From Planococcus chinensis (GTDB lineage Bacteria > Bacillota > Bacilli > Bacillales_A > Planococcaceae), in NCBI RefSeq assembly GCF_020071995.1, contig NZ_JABWTK010000003.1:310001-374000 (forward strand): DNA of 64,000 bases, given 5' to 3'. The position numbers and the translations under genes were made by a program. The notes beneath the pieces were generated by a model. It worked only from the letters and a program-made list of their open reading frames with translations, made no database searches and had not been told where the DNA came from. The stretch's first letter is position 1; each line of letters starts with the position of its first letter. Below are positions 25,248 to 33,307 of this stretch, piece by piece.

Positions 25248-25369
25248 TTGTCTAGCTCCAGCGCCTAGATGCTCGGGGTCATAAGCCAGCCCAGCTATGT
25301 GGCAGAGGATGCCACTTCGCCGGTCTGGCTTATGCCTGTCGCAGCTACACAGGCGCTTCCGCTTTTCTT
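25248..25369. repeat. Dispersed repeat family A, copy 1 (full length)
   Basis: About 122 bp bounded by TTGTCTAGCTCCAGCGCC at the left and GGCGCTTCCGCTTTTCTT at the right, whose inner parts are complementary (GGCGC/GCGCC). The interior has the inverted repeat ATAAGCCAG/CTGGCTTAT and can fold as a long hairpin. Located just after the ppaC terminator. Short ORFs across it have no ribosome binding site. Confidence 0.75.
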
Positions 25370-25370
25370 T

Positions 25371-25493
25371 TTGTCCAGCTCCAGCGCCCAGCCCCTCGAG
25401 TCGCTTCAGCCTTTCCAGCAATGGCAAAGAACGCCATTACCGGCAAGGCTTCCAGCGCTTGTCGGGGCTAGACGGCCGCTTGCGCTTTTCTTT
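25371..25493. repeat. Dispersed repeat family A, copy 2 (full length, tandem)
   Basis: Begins TTGTCCAGCTCCAGCGCC and ends GCCGCTTGCGCTTTTCTT, in tandem with copy 1 one base away. Interior differs from copy 1 but keeps the hairpin plan: AGCCCC near the left pairs with GGGGCT near the right. Two copies of the same frame with unrelated centres suggest conservation of folded ends. Confidence 0.7.
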
Positions 25494-25508
25494 GTATAGG
25501 CAAAAAAA

Positions 25509-25537
25509 TTGAGGCTTGTTGTTTTCGTTGTTATAGT
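25509..25537 (+). promoter_or_regulatory. Sigma-A promoter of the DsbA-family gene
   Basis: TTGAGG (25509-25514), 17-bp spacer, TATAGT (25532-25537), 20 bp before the start codon at 25558. Confidence 0.55.
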
Positions 25538-25557
25538 AATGCCAAGAGGTGGATAAA

Positions 25558-26265
25558 ATGAAAATAGAGATTTGGTCAGATTATGTGTGCCCATTTTGTT
25601 ACATAGGCAAACGAACACTGGAAAAAGCTTTGAAGAGATCAGGCTATGAAAGCCAAGCGGACATTTCATTCAAAGCCTATCAGTTAAACCCGAATACACC
25701 AATCGATTCGACAGTTTCCACTTATGAATCATTGGCGAAAAAAATGGGGCAGACAGTCGAACAAGCGAAAGAAATGACTAAAGGTGTAGCAGAGCACGCC
25801 CGCACTGTAGGCCTTGAATATAATTTTGACGGCATGGTGGAAGCCAATACATTTGCAGCTCACCGTTTGGTAAAATGGGCTGAAAGTTTAGGGAAAGATG
25901 CCGAACTGACAGAACAATTGCTGCATGCGTATTTTATCGAAGCCCAGAATGTCGGGAATGCTGAAGTATTATTGGACATTGCTGAGAAATCGGAACTTCC
26001 ACGAGAAGACGCTCAAGCAATTCTGGCTTCGGAACAGTTTACGGCCGAAGTACAGAAAGATATTGAAGAGGCCCGCCAAATTGGTGTGCAAGGAGTGCCG
26101 TTTTTCGTGATTAACCGAAAATATGCCATTTCTGGTGCCCAGCCGGTAGAAGCATTTGTGGATGCGCTTATCCAAATCGGGGAAGAAGAAGGCATTCGTC
26201 CGGCTTTGAAACCATTGGGAAGAAAAGAAACTACTTATTGCACAGGAGATTCCTGTGACATGTGA
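25558..26265 (+). CDS. DsbA family oxidoreductase (FrnE-like)
   Basis: Cytosolic thioredoxin-fold thiol oxidoreductase or protein disulfide isomerase. The 235 residues begin with IEIWSDYVCPFCYIGKRTLEKAL, where CPFC is the redox pair of FrnE-type DsbA proteins (about residues 10-13). The cis-proline loop is GVQGVPFFVINRKYAISGAQP. A C-terminal YCTGDSCDM supplies two extra cysteines, as in FrnE relatives. No signal peptide, so it works inside the cell, probably in oxidative stress. ATG 25558 is chosen because AAGAGGTGG lies 6 bp upstream; a GTG at 25549 is inside that site. Ends at a good terminator. Confidence 0.85.
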   Translation: MKIEIWSDYVCPFCYIGKRTLEKALKRSGYESQADISFKAYQLNPNTPIDSTVSTYESLAKKMGQTVEQAKEMTKGVAEHARTVGLEYNFDGMVEANTFAAHRLVKWAESLGKDAELTEQLLHAYFIEAQNVGNAEVLLDIAEKSELPREDAQAILASEQFTAEVQKDIEEARQIGVQGVPFFVINRKYAISGAQPVEAFVDALIQIGEEEGIRPALKPLGRKETTYCTGDSCDM

Positions 26266-26295
26266 GCAGAGTAATGGATTTCTACTCTGCTTTTT
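26265..26295 (+). terminator. Intrinsic terminator after the DsbA-family gene
   Basis: GCAGAGTA/TACTCTGC stem, 9-nt loop, then TTTTT. Confidence 0.8.
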
Positions 26296-26310
26296 GTTAA
26301 GATAAGGATG

Positions 26311-26324
26311 TCTTGAAATCGAGA
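26311..26324 (+). promoter_or_regulatory. MhqR-like operator before azoR
   Basis: TCTTGAAATCGAGA differs at two positions from the palindrome TCTCGAATTCGAGA that matches the B. subtilis MhqR box. It lies 37 bp before the azoR start, beside TATAAA sequences. In B. subtilis MhqR represses an azoreductase gene, which supports this weaker match. Confidence 0.5.
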
Positions 26325-26360
26325 ATAATATAAATAGTATAAAGGGAGTTTTGTATTAAA

Positions 26361-26990
26361 ATGAACGTTTTAGTAGTAAAAGCAAACAACCGTCCGTCTA
26401 CAGAAGGTGTATCAAGCAAAATGCACGAAGTGTTTATGAATGAAATGGATAAAGGCTTGAATATCCAGACATTTGATGTATTTGAAGAAGATATGCCGTA
26501 TTTCGGCCAGGATTTTTTCAATGCGATGCAAAAGTCGGCTCAAGCTGAACCGATGACTGAATTAGAGCAGCGCATCTTGACAGCTTCTGCTAAAGCAATG
26601 GATGCTTTCATGGAAGCAGACGTTGTTGTATTTGCTTTCCCATTATGGAACATGACGATTCCTGCAGCGCTTCAAACATTTATTGATTACATCTACCGCG
26701 CAGGCGTAACGTTTAAATATACAGAGAACGGTCCGGTTGGCTTGGTTCCGGAAAAGAAAGTCATTATTTTGAATGCACGCGGCGGCGTTTACTCAACACC
26801 GGAAGCAGCGCCTGCTGAAATGAGTGTTACTTATATCCGCAACATCATGAACTTCTTTGGCATCCAGGACATCAACGAAATTATCATTGAAGGGCATGCA
26901 GCAGATCCTGAAGCAGCCCCTGCTATTATTGAAGAAGGCATGGAGCGCGTAAAACAAGCAGCTCGCTCTCTTCAAGGCGTTAGAGTCTAA
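26361..26990 (+). CDS. azoR: FMN-dependent NADH-azoreductase
   Basis: Flavodoxin-fold enzyme reducing quinones and azo compounds by two electrons, protecting against electrophiles. The 209-residue protein has the FMN-binding start MNVLVVKANNRPSTEGVSSKM, the loop FAFPLWNMTIPAALQTFIDYIYRAGVTFKYTENGPVGL and ILNARGGVYS. These follow Bacillus AzoR1/AzoR2. The ATG comes 12 bp after AAAGGGAG. Single gene with a candidate MhqR operator and a strong terminator at 27005. Confidence 0.92.
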   Translation: MNVLVVKANNRPSTEGVSSKMHEVFMNEMDKGLNIQTFDVFEEDMPYFGQDFFNAMQKSAQAEPMTELEQRILTASAKAMDAFMEADVVVFAFPLWNMTIPAALQTFIDYIYRAGVTFKYTENGPVGLVPEKKVIILNARGGVYSTPEAAPAEMSVTYIRNIMNFFGIQDINEIIIEGHAADPEAAPAIIEEGMERVKQAARSLQGVRV

Positions 26991-27004
26991 TTGAATTTTT
27001 TCTG

Positions 27005-27041
27005 AAAGCCCGAAAGCGAAATTTGCTTTCGGGCTTTTTTT
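27005..27041 (+). terminator. Intrinsic terminator of azoR
   Basis: AAAGCCCGAAAGC/GCTTTCGGGCTTT stem with 7-nt loop and a run of seven T. Confidence 0.88.
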
Positions 27042-27042
27042 A

Positions 27043-27069
27043 TTGTCCAGCTCTTGGGTTTTTCTTATA
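27043..27069. repeat. Dispersed repeat family A, remnant
   Basis: TTGTCCAGCTC followed after 6 bp by TTTTCTTATAGG-like sequence: both outer ends of family A with nearly all of the interior missing. Again placed directly after a terminator. Confidence 0.45.
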
Positions 27070-27095
27070 GGTTAGGAATTCGGGTGACAGGGTAC
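27070..27095 (+). promoter_or_regulatory. Sigma-B-like promoter of the FAD-Rieske gene
   Basis: GGTTAG (27070-27075), 14-bp spacer, GGGTAC (27090-27095), 31 bp before the start codon. The -10 box is five of six to GGGTAT/GGGTAA; the -35 box is partial. Confidence 0.42.
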
Positions 27096-27126
27096 ACATT
27101 TAGTAAAACCTTAGAGGAGGGACAGC

Positions 27127-28680
27127 ATGCGGCAAGAAGAAAATATCACGCAAGTTCCAGACGAGCAGAAGTCTTATTGGAGAGAGTATAAGGAAGTGCC
27201 AAGTTACCCGGCACTCCAAGGCAACGAGTCAACGGACATTGGAATTATAGGCGGCGGGATTGTCGGTGTGATCAGCGCCTATTTGCTGGCAAAAGCAGGA
27301 CGGAAAGTAACGTTGATTGATGCAGGGAAATTGATTGACGGCGTAACAGGATATACGACCGCAAAAATCACGGCTCAGCATGGTGTGTTTTATTTTCCGC
27401 TGATCAAGATTATGGGGCAGGAAAAAGCGCGCCAGTATTATGATGCCAATATGGCCGGTCTGAACTACATCGAAGAAACGGCTTCTGAACTTGGCATCGA
27501 CTGTGACTTTTCGCATCAAAATGCCTTTATCTACGCCAATACAGCCATTGGGGCCAAACTGATCCAAAAAGAAGCGGAAGCTTACGAACAGTTGGGAATC
27601 AACGGCGGTTTAGCAAAAGAAGAAGTGGAATTGCCTTTTGAAGTACAGGAAGCGCTTGTCATGCGAAATCAGGCACAATTCCACCCGGTTAAGTTTTTGG
27701 CGAAGCTGGTCAGTGAAATCGAACGCCTCGGCGGCAAGATTTATGAACAAACCCGTGCCATCAAGATTTTAAGCAAAAACGACCCGGTTATCCAAACGGA
27801 AAACATGTCCCATCTTTCCTGCAATAAAGTGATTGTCGCAACCCATTATCCATTTAACAGTTCTGATGGCTTTTACTTTACGCGGCTCAATATAAACCGT
27901 TCTTATGTCATCGGAGCCCGAACGACCGGGAAAGTTCCGGAAGGCATGTACATCAGTGCGGATATGCCGTCGCGCTCCATCCGCTATGCAACAGATGAAA
28001 ATGGGGAAAAACTCCTGCTGATCGGCGGCGACGGCCATGCGACCGGCAAAAGCAAATCGCCGACCATGGACCACTACAAAAACCTGGAGAATTTCGGCGA
28101 AAAGTATTTTGGCATACGGGAAATCCCGTACCGCTGGTCGGCACAGGATATGACCACGCTTGATAAAGTGCCTTATGTCGGCACCATCACTGCCGGCTAC
28201 GACAATATTCTGGTAGCGACAGGCTTCCATAAATGGGGGATGTCCAACGGAGCGGTAGCAGCCATGATGCTGTCGGATCAAATTCTTGGAAACCCGAACC
28301 CTTACGCAGAATTGTATGATCCGACGCGCACGAAAATGAAGGCTGTCGATGCGCTGAGCTTCTTGAAAGACAATGGCGGCGTGGCCAAGGAACTGATCAA
28401 AGGGAAGTTGAAAATGCCGTCCAAAACGGTCGAAACATTGGGTAAAGACGAAGGCGGCTTAGTGAAATACGGCAAAGGCAAAGCAGGCGGCTATAAAGAC
28501 AAATATGGCCAGGTACATCTGGTGGATACGGCTTGTACCCATATGGGCTGTGAGACCCATTGGAATGACGCCGAACGTTCCTGGGATTGTCCGTGCCACG
28601 GATCCCGTTTTTCCTATACAGGAGATGTGCTGGAAGGTCCCGCAGTCAAACCACTTAAGAAAATCGAGCAGGAATATTAA
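27127..28680 (+). CDS. FAD-dependent oxidoreductase with C-terminal Rieske domain (YhfW-like)
   Basis: Putative cytosolic redox enzyme combining a D-amino-acid-oxidase-like flavoprotein with a Rieske 2Fe-2S domain. In the 517 residues the FAD Rossmann motif GIIGGGIVGVISAYLLAKAGRKVTLIDAG is at about 38-66, and the Rieske ligands appear at the C-terminus as CTHMGC (about 472-477) and CPCHGS (about 491-496). B. subtilis YhfW has the same domain order and length. The substrate is unknown. ATG follows GAGGAGGGACAGC. Preceded by a sigma-B-like promoter, so it may belong to the general stress response; followed by a bidirectional terminator. Confidence 0.88.
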   Translation: MRQEENITQVPDEQKSYWREYKEVPSYPALQGNESTDIGIIGGGIVGVISAYLLAKAGRKVTLIDAGKLIDGVTGYTTAKITAQHGVFYFPLIKIMGQEKARQYYDANMAGLNYIEETASELGIDCDFSHQNAFIYANTAIGAKLIQKEAEAYEQLGINGGLAKEEVELPFEVQEALVMRNQAQFHPVKFLAKLVSEIERLGGKIYEQTRAIKILSKNDPVIQTENMSHLSCNKVIVATHYPFNSSDGFYFTRLNINRSYVIGARTTGKVPEGMYISADMPSRSIRYATDENGEKLLLIGGDGHATGKSKSPTMDHYKNLENFGEKYFGIREIPYRWSAQDMTTLDKVPYVGTITAGYDNILVATGFHKWGMSNGAVAAMMLSDQILGNPNPYAELYDPTRTKMKAVDALSFLKDNGGVAKELIKGKLKMPSKTVETLGKDEGGLVKYGKGKAGGYKDKYGQVHLVDTACTHMGCETHWNDAERSWDCPCHGSRFSYTGDVLEGPAVKPLKKIEQEY

Positions 28681-28715
28681 AAAAGCAGTGCGGAGAGTTC
28701 TCCGCACTGCTTTTT
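28681..28715. terminator. Bidirectional terminator between the FAD-Rieske gene and yceI
   Basis: AAAAGCAGTGCGGAG/CTCCGCACTGCTTTT, a 15-bp perfect stem with 4-nt loop and A/T tracts on both sides. Confidence 0.88.
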
Positions 28716-28736
28716 ACTTTCGCTTTTACCTGTCAG

Positions 28737-28763
28737 AGCTGAACAGGCGCTTCCGCTTTTCTT
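28737..28763. repeat. Dispersed repeat family A, partial copy (right end)
   Basis: AGCTGAACAGGCGCTTCCGC followed by TTTTCTT, matching the last 27 bp of family A copy 1 (which has AGCTACACAGG) at all but two positions. The left end is missing. Confidence 0.6.
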
Positions 28764-28767
28764 GTTG

Positions 28768-29289
28768 TTATGCAGGGTTTGCTTGCAGTTCAAGGGAGAT
28801 TTTGATGTCTTCCCCAACCAGGACGCCGCCAGTTTCAAGTGCTTGGTTCCAAGTAAGACCAAAGTCTTTGCGGTTTACTTTGCCTTCTGCATTAAAAGCC
28901 ACTACTTCTACGCCCCAAGGATTCGTGCCTTTGCCGCCGTATTCTACTTCGAAGGTAGCAGGGCGTGTGATGCCTTTGATAGTAAGGTCGCCTGTCAATT
29001 CATACTCGTCATCTTTTTTCTTGATGTCGTTTGCTTTGAATGTGATGTGCGGGTGATTCTCCGCATCGAAGAAATCAGCGGAGCGCAAGTGGTTATCGCG
29101 GTCTGCATTATTTGTGTTAATGCTTGCTACGTCGATTTTAAAATCGATCAAAGCGCCGTTTAAATCTTCTTCGTTCGCTTCAACTTCAGCGTCGAATGAA
29201 GTGAAAGAGCCTTTTACTTTTGAGATCATCATGTGTTTTACTGAGAAGCCGATTTCTGAGTGAGCTGCGTCGAGTGTCCATCTTTTCAT
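28768..29289 (-). CDS. yceI: YceI family lipid-binding-like protein
   Basis: Small beta-barrel (lipocalin-like) protein; homologues bind isoprenoid quinones or polyprenols. The 173 residues read through the classic YceI pattern: WTLDAAHSEIGFSVKHMMISKVKGSFTSFDAE near the start, IDVASINTNNADRDNHLRSADFFDAENHPHITFKA, YELTGDLTIKGITRPATFEVEYGG and a closing FGLTWNQALETGGVLVGEDIKISLELQ. No signal peptide, so cytosolic, as in other Firmicutes. ATG has TAGGAGGAAT upstream. Its promoter carries a perfect MhqR-like palindrome upstream, fitting a role in quinone stress. Confidence 0.92.
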   Translation of the reverse strand: MKRWTLDAAHSEIGFSVKHMMISKVKGSFTSFDAEVEANEEDLNGALIDFKIDVASINTNNADRDNHLRSADFFDAENHPHITFKANDIKKKDDEYELTGDLTIKGITRPATFEVEYGGKGTNPWGVEVVAFNAEGKVNRKDFGLTWNQALETGGVLVGEDIKISLELQANPA

Positions 29290-29322
29290 GTATAATTCCT
29301 CCTAAATAATCTATCTATTTCA

Positions 29323-29351
29323 ACTATATAATGGTGAAGTCTCAAAGTCAA
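29323..29351 (-). promoter_or_regulatory. Sigma-A promoter of yceI
   Basis: On the minus strand: TTGACT (29351-29346), 17-bp spacer, TATAGT (29328-29323). The MhqR-like palindrome lies 18 bp upstream of the -35 box. Confidence 0.7.
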
Positions 29352-29369
29352 TAGTCTTTATTTAATAAT

Positions 29370-29383
29370 TCTCGAATTCGAGA
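29370..29383. promoter_or_regulatory. MhqR-like operator between yceI and murB
   Basis: TCTCGAATTCGAGA is a perfect 14-bp palindrome in AT-rich flanks, a full match to the MhqR box pattern. It lies upstream of the yceI -35 box and about 43 bp upstream of the murB -35 box, so which gene it controls is open; yceI is the more plausible functional target. Confidence 0.62.
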
Positions 29384-29425
29384 TATTTTTTTATCGGTCT
29401 TTAGAACGGAACATGCAGCTATCAC

Positions 29426-29454
29426 TTGTCAAATCAACAATAAAATCGGATACT
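29426..29454 (+). promoter_or_regulatory. Probable sigma-A promoter of murB
   Basis: TTGTCA (29426-29431), 17-bp spacer, GATACT (29449-29454), 35 bp before the murB start. The -35 box is good, the -10 box partial. Confidence 0.45.
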
Positions 29455-29489
29455 AATAGAAGCGAAAAGTTAGAAGGGATTTGCTTTAA

Positions 29490-30407
29490 ATGATGAAAGA
29501 ACAATGGTTAAGTGATTTACGCCGCTTTTTGGCTGATGATCACGTGAAAATGGATGAACCGCTACATTTACATACATTAACACGAATGGGTGGACCAGCT
29601 GATATTTTTGTAACCCCTACAACCGAAGACGAAACTGCTTATGCAGTTAAATATGCATATGAAAATAAAATACCGCTATTGCTGCTTGGCAATGGTTCGA
29701 ATATGGTGGTCCGTGACGGCGGCGTCCGGGGAATTGTCTTGAACTTGAAAAGCCTGCGTACAGTCCGCATTGAAGGTACATCCGTTTATGCCCAAGGCGG
29801 CGCCAATATTAAGGAAGTTTCCAAAATAGCAGCGTCCAACCGGCTGACAGGCTTTGAATTTGCCTGCGGCATCCCGGGTTCTATCGGCGGTGCTATGGCA
29901 ATGAACGCCGGCGCATACGGCGGAGAAATCAAAGACATTATCCGGCAAGCTACGGTATTGACCCGCGAAGGGGAAAAACTGGTTTTATCTAAGGAAGATT
30001 TAGAACTGGGCTACCGGAAAAGCATCATTATCAAAAAAGGCTATTACGTCTTGTCAGCTGAGTTTTCGTTGGAGTTCGGCAAACAGGCTGCCATTGATGC
30101 GAAAATGAGCGATTTGACGATTCAACGCGAAACCAAGCAGCCGCTTGAGTTTCCTTCAGCGGGCAGTGTCTTTAAACGGCCGCCTGGCAACTTTGCCGGC
30201 AAACTGATCCAGGAAAGCGGACTTCAAGGCAAAGGGTTTGGCGGAGCGGAAGTTTCGACGAAGCATGCAGGCTTTATCGTCAACAAAAACAATGCGACGG
30301 CAAATGATTATATCCAAACGATTGAAATGGTCAAAGCTGCCGTCTTTGAAAAATTCGGCATTGATCTGGAACTGGAAGTCAAGATCGTCGGAGAAGATGC
30401 AATTTAA
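29490..30407 (+). CDS. murB: UDP-N-acetylenolpyruvoylglucosamine reductase
   Basis: Flavoenzyme of cell-wall precursor synthesis; makes UDP-MurNAc using NADPH. The 305 residues are type II MurB: HTLTRMGGPADIFVTP at the N-terminus, the FAD loop LLLGNGSNMVVRDGGVRGIVLNL, EFACGIPGSIGGAMAMNAGAYGGEI and the catalytic serine in FPSAGSVFKRPPGNFAGKLIQESGLQGKGFGGAEVSTKHAGFIVN (read in pieces, about 215-270). Stands alone rather than in a mur cluster, as often in Bacillales. Two adjacent ATGs (29490, 29493) follow AGAAGGGAT. Confidence 0.95.
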   Translation: MMKEQWLSDLRRFLADDHVKMDEPLHLHTLTRMGGPADIFVTPTTEDETAYAVKYAYENKIPLLLLGNGSNMVVRDGGVRGIVLNLKSLRTVRIEGTSVYAQGGANIKEVSKIAASNRLTGFEFACGIPGSIGGAMAMNAGAYGGEIKDIIRQATVLTREGEKLVLSKEDLELGYRKSIIIKKGYYVLSAEFSLEFGKQAAIDAKMSDLTIQRETKQPLEFPSAGSVFKRPPGNFAGKLIQESGLQGKGFGGAEVSTKHAGFIVNKNNATANDYIQTIEMVKAAVFEKFGIDLELEVKIVGEDAI

Positions 30408-30409
30408 CA

Positions 30410-30447
30410 AAAGCGATGTGCCCTTGAAGGGGCCATCGCTTTTTTCT
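30410..30447 (+). terminator. Intrinsic terminator of murB
   Basis: AAGCGATG ... CATCGCTT stem extended by GCCC/GGGG pairs and followed by six T. Confidence 0.8.
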
Positions 30448-30551
30448 ATGGAGGTATACGCTTTTCATTTTCCTATTAAAGGAATTTCTTCCTCTGCGGT
30501 CGAAAAGATATAAGAGTACAAATTACACAATAGACACGAGGAGGAAAAAAA

Positions 30552-32918
30552 GTGGGGGAAAAGCCGAAGAATAGAAAGTGGCTGAAGTGGTTATTAGGGA
30601 CGATGGGGGTATTGCTTGTGCTGGCAGTTGCAGCGCTTGTTTTTGTAAACGTTTACATAGGGAAGTCGAGTCCGGTGATTGAAGGGGAGAATACGGTGGC
30701 CATACTGGACGGGGACGTAAAAGTCACGCGCGATGAAATCGGAGTGCCGCATATCAAAGCGGATTCTGACGCGGATTTGTACCGGGCACAAGGATATGTG
30801 CAAGCTCAGGACCGGATGTTTCAGATGGATTTGTCGCGCCGGCAGGCAAGCGGCCGCTTAGCGGAAGTGGTGGGTGCGGCAGCTGTCGATACAGACAAAT
30901 TCTTCCGGACATTCAGCTTGCGAGATGCAGCTGAAAAATCATGGGATGGCTATAACGATGAAGCCAAGCAAGTGCTTGAATGGTACGCAGAAGGCGTCAA
31001 TGCTTATATGGAAGAAGCAAAAGAAGAAGGGACGTTGAGCTACGAATTTGCTTTGCTCGGGTATGAACCGGAGGAGTGGACGCCGGTCGATTCATTGACC
31101 ATCGGCAAATTCATGGCATATGACTTGGGAGGCAACTGGTCGACGCTTGCCATCCGCCACTGGGCACTTAATGAGTTTTCGGAAGAAAAGGCGCGGGAAC
31201 TGTTTATCAAGTATCCGGAAAATGCGCCGTCCATCATCGAAGCGAATTTGGAGCAGCCGGTGAAGGTGGCCGGACAATTTGATGCATCGGTCATTCCGCC
31301 TGAATTCAATGGCAGCAACAACTGGGTCGTGTCAGGAGATAAAACCGAAAGCGGAAAACCGCTGCTCGCAGACGATCCGCATCTTGGACTCAGTACACCG
31401 TCTATCTGGTATCAAATGCATTTGGAATCGCCTGAGCAAAATGTCAGCGGCGTCATCTTTGCCGGCATTCCGGGCATTATTCTTGGGCATAATGAAGAAA
31501 TTGCCTGGGGTGTGACGAATGTCGGGCCGGATGTGCAGGATCTTTACATTGAAACGCCGAACCCGGATGATCCGACCCAGTTCCGCTATGAAGGCAAATG
31601 GGAACAGGCGGAAGTACGGAATGAGCCTATCAAAGTGAAAGATGGAAAAACCGAAGAGTTCGAAGTGGTCGTAACTCGCCACGGCCCAATCATTTCAAAT
31701 GTGCTTTATGAAGAAGAAGACCCGGGAGCGCTGTTCTCGATGCAATGGACAGCGCTCGAGCCGACACTTGAATTGCAGGCAGTGCTAAGCTTCAATAAAG
31801 CTTCCAACTGGGAAGAGTTTGAAATAGCACTGGAGGATTTCCAGGCGCCTGCCCAGAACTTCGTGTTCGCTTCAACGGACGGAACGATTGCGTATAAAGC
31901 GAATGGCCGGATTCCGCTGCGCAAATCCGGAGACGGCCAGCTGCCGGTGCCAGGCGATTCAGCCGATTATGGCTGGGAAGGATATGTGCCGTTTGATGAA
32001 TTGCCGAAGGCGGTGAACCCGGAAAATGGCTTTATTGCGACGGCGAACAATGAAGTGGTCGACGATTCTTACCCTTACCACATCACGGATTTCTGGGCGC
32101 AGCCGTACCGCTATGAACGGATTGCGGAAGTACTCGAAGCTTCGGATGACTTAACGCCCGAAGACATGATGGCGCTTCAGATGGACCAGAAGAATTTATA
32201 CGCGGCTGAATTTCTGGATAGCATGATTGCAGCGGTTGAAGGGGAAACGGACGAATACGATGACTTGTTCGAAATGATGAAGAAATGGGACCAAGTGGAC
32301 AGCAAAGATCAGGCAGCACCGCTTGTGTTTCATAAATGGATAAAGCAATTGCCGAAAACGATGCTGGCGAAAGACTTCCCTGAAGATGTCTATGAATTGC
32401 TGCCTGGCAAAAACCATATCACGGATCAGATGATGCGGGAGGCGTTCAGCGGCGAGGAAGGTGAATGGGTTACCGAATACGGCGGCACAGGCAAATGGCT
32501 GACCGATGCGCTCAAAACAAGTTTGGGTGAAATTGAAGAAGAATTCGGCAAAGATTTTAACGATTGGAAATGGGGAGAAGACCATCAATTGACGTTCCCG
32601 CATCCGATAGCTGGTGCTTCTCCGGTGCTTGGGCAATTCTTGAATCCGGATCCGGTGCCGATCGGCGGGTCGAACATTACGGTCCAGGCGGCGGCTTTTG
32701 ATGCCGAAGGCAATGTGAACCACGGTGCTTCGTGGCGGTTTGTCGCAGACTTAAGTGATTTGTCGAGCGCTTACCATATTGTCGGGCCGGGGCTCAGCGG
32801 CCATATGAAATCGGATTACTTCCATAACCAGGTGGATGATTGGGCCGAAGGGGATTACCACGAAACAAAAATCGGGGAAGAGGCAGAAGGAAGCACATTA
32901 ATTTTAACGGCTGATTGA
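30552..32918 (+). CDS. Penicillin acylase family Ntn-hydrolase
   Basis: Autoprocessed amidohydrolase; relatives cleave penicillins, acyl-homoserine lactones or other N-acyl compounds. The 788 residues start with a membrane anchor (about 10-36, WLLGTMGVLLVLAVAALVFVNVYIG), then the alpha subunit (VTRDEIGVPHIKADSDADLYRAQGYVQAQDRMFQMD). The nucleophile that becomes the beta N-terminus is Ser255 in NGSNNWVVSG; ADDPHLGLSTPSIWYQMHL and the late GGSNITVQAAAFDAEGNVNHGASWRFVADL are also conserved. GTG start has GAGGAGG upstream. Likely outward-facing, anchored by the N-terminus. The substrate cannot be told from sequence; quorum-signal or cell-wall amide cleavage is possible. Confidence 0.85.
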   Translation: MGEKPKNRKWLKWLLGTMGVLLVLAVAALVFVNVYIGKSSPVIEGENTVAILDGDVKVTRDEIGVPHIKADSDADLYRAQGYVQAQDRMFQMDLSRRQASGRLAEVVGAAAVDTDKFFRTFSLRDAAEKSWDGYNDEAKQVLEWYAEGVNAYMEEAKEEGTLSYEFALLGYEPEEWTPVDSLTIGKFMAYDLGGNWSTLAIRHWALNEFSEEKARELFIKYPENAPSIIEANLEQPVKVAGQFDASVIPPEFNGSNNWVVSGDKTESGKPLLADDPHLGLSTPSIWYQMHLESPEQNVSGVIFAGIPGIILGHNEEIAWGVTNVGPDVQDLYIETPNPDDPTQFRYEGKWEQAEVRNEPIKVKDGKTEEFEVVVTRHGPIISNVLYEEEDPGALFSMQWTALEPTLELQAVLSFNKASNWEEFEIALEDFQAPAQNFVFASTDGTIAYKANGRIPLRKSGDGQLPVPGDSADYGWEGYVPFDELPKAVNPENGFIATANNEVVDDSYPYHITDFWAQPYRYERIAEVLEASDDLTPEDMMALQMDQKNLYAAEFLDSMIAAVEGETDEYDDLFEMMKKWDQVDSKDQAAPLVFHKWIKQLPKTMLAKDFPEDVYELLPGKNHITDQMMREAFSGEEGEWVTEYGGTGKWLTDALKTSLGEIEEEFGKDFNDWKWGEDHQLTFPHPIAGASPVLGQFLNPDPVPIGGSNITVQAAAFDAEGNVNHGASWRFVADLSDLSSAYHIVGPGLSGHMKSDYFHNQVDDWAEGDYHETKIGEEAEGSTLILTAD

Positions 32919-32953
32919 GTTATACTGAAAGAAAACGATATGGGGCGGTTTTC

Positions 32954-33307
32954 TTGAAACGACTATTAGCGGTCGGCTTCGGCGGGATGGCGGGTTCCCT
33001 GCTCCGGGCCGGTGTTTATGCAGCGGTAACTTCTGCTGGCGGTTTATGGGCAGTGAATCTTGCGGGCAGTTTGCTGATCGGTTTTATCGCAGCCCGTTTT
33101 CCGGGTAAATCGGCTGAATTCCGGCTGTTTCTATCAACCGGCCTCATTGGTTCTTTTACGACATTCTCCGCCTTTTCCGCTGACTGGTTTCGCCTGATGG
33201 AAACTTCCTTCTGGCAAGGAATGGTGTTTGCTGTTTCCATGACCGCAGCTTCTGTAATGGCTGCAGCGGCAGGATTGGCGCTTGGCAGAAAGCGGGGAGC
33301 CAGATGA
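32954..33307 (+). CDS. crcB1: Fluoride channel Fluc/CrcB, subunit 1
   Basis: Small membrane protein that lets fluoride leave the cell; Fluc works as antiparallel dimers. The 117 residues have four membrane segments, the GGMAGSLLR start, NLAGSLLIGF and the pore motif GLIGSFTTFSAFSAD. Start TTG 32954 gives the usual MKRLLAVGFGGMAG-type N-terminus; an upstream TTG at 32915 overlaps the acylase stop and would add 13 atypical residues. The ribosome binding site is weak (GGGGCGG). Overlaps the second subunit by 4 bp, as expected for a heterodimeric pair. No fluoride riboswitch was recognised upstream. Confidence 0.85.
   Translation: MKRLLAVGFGGMAGSLLRAGVYAAVTSAGGLWAVNLAGSLLIGFIAARFPGKSAEFRLFLSTGLIGSFTTFSAFSADWFRLMETSFWQGMVFAVSMTAASVMAAAAGLALGRKRGAR

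Noticed and set aside
25269-25512. Two overlapping 70-75 codon frames after ppaC
   Set aside because: They translate the two tandem family A repeats; composition is atypical and no start signal is present.
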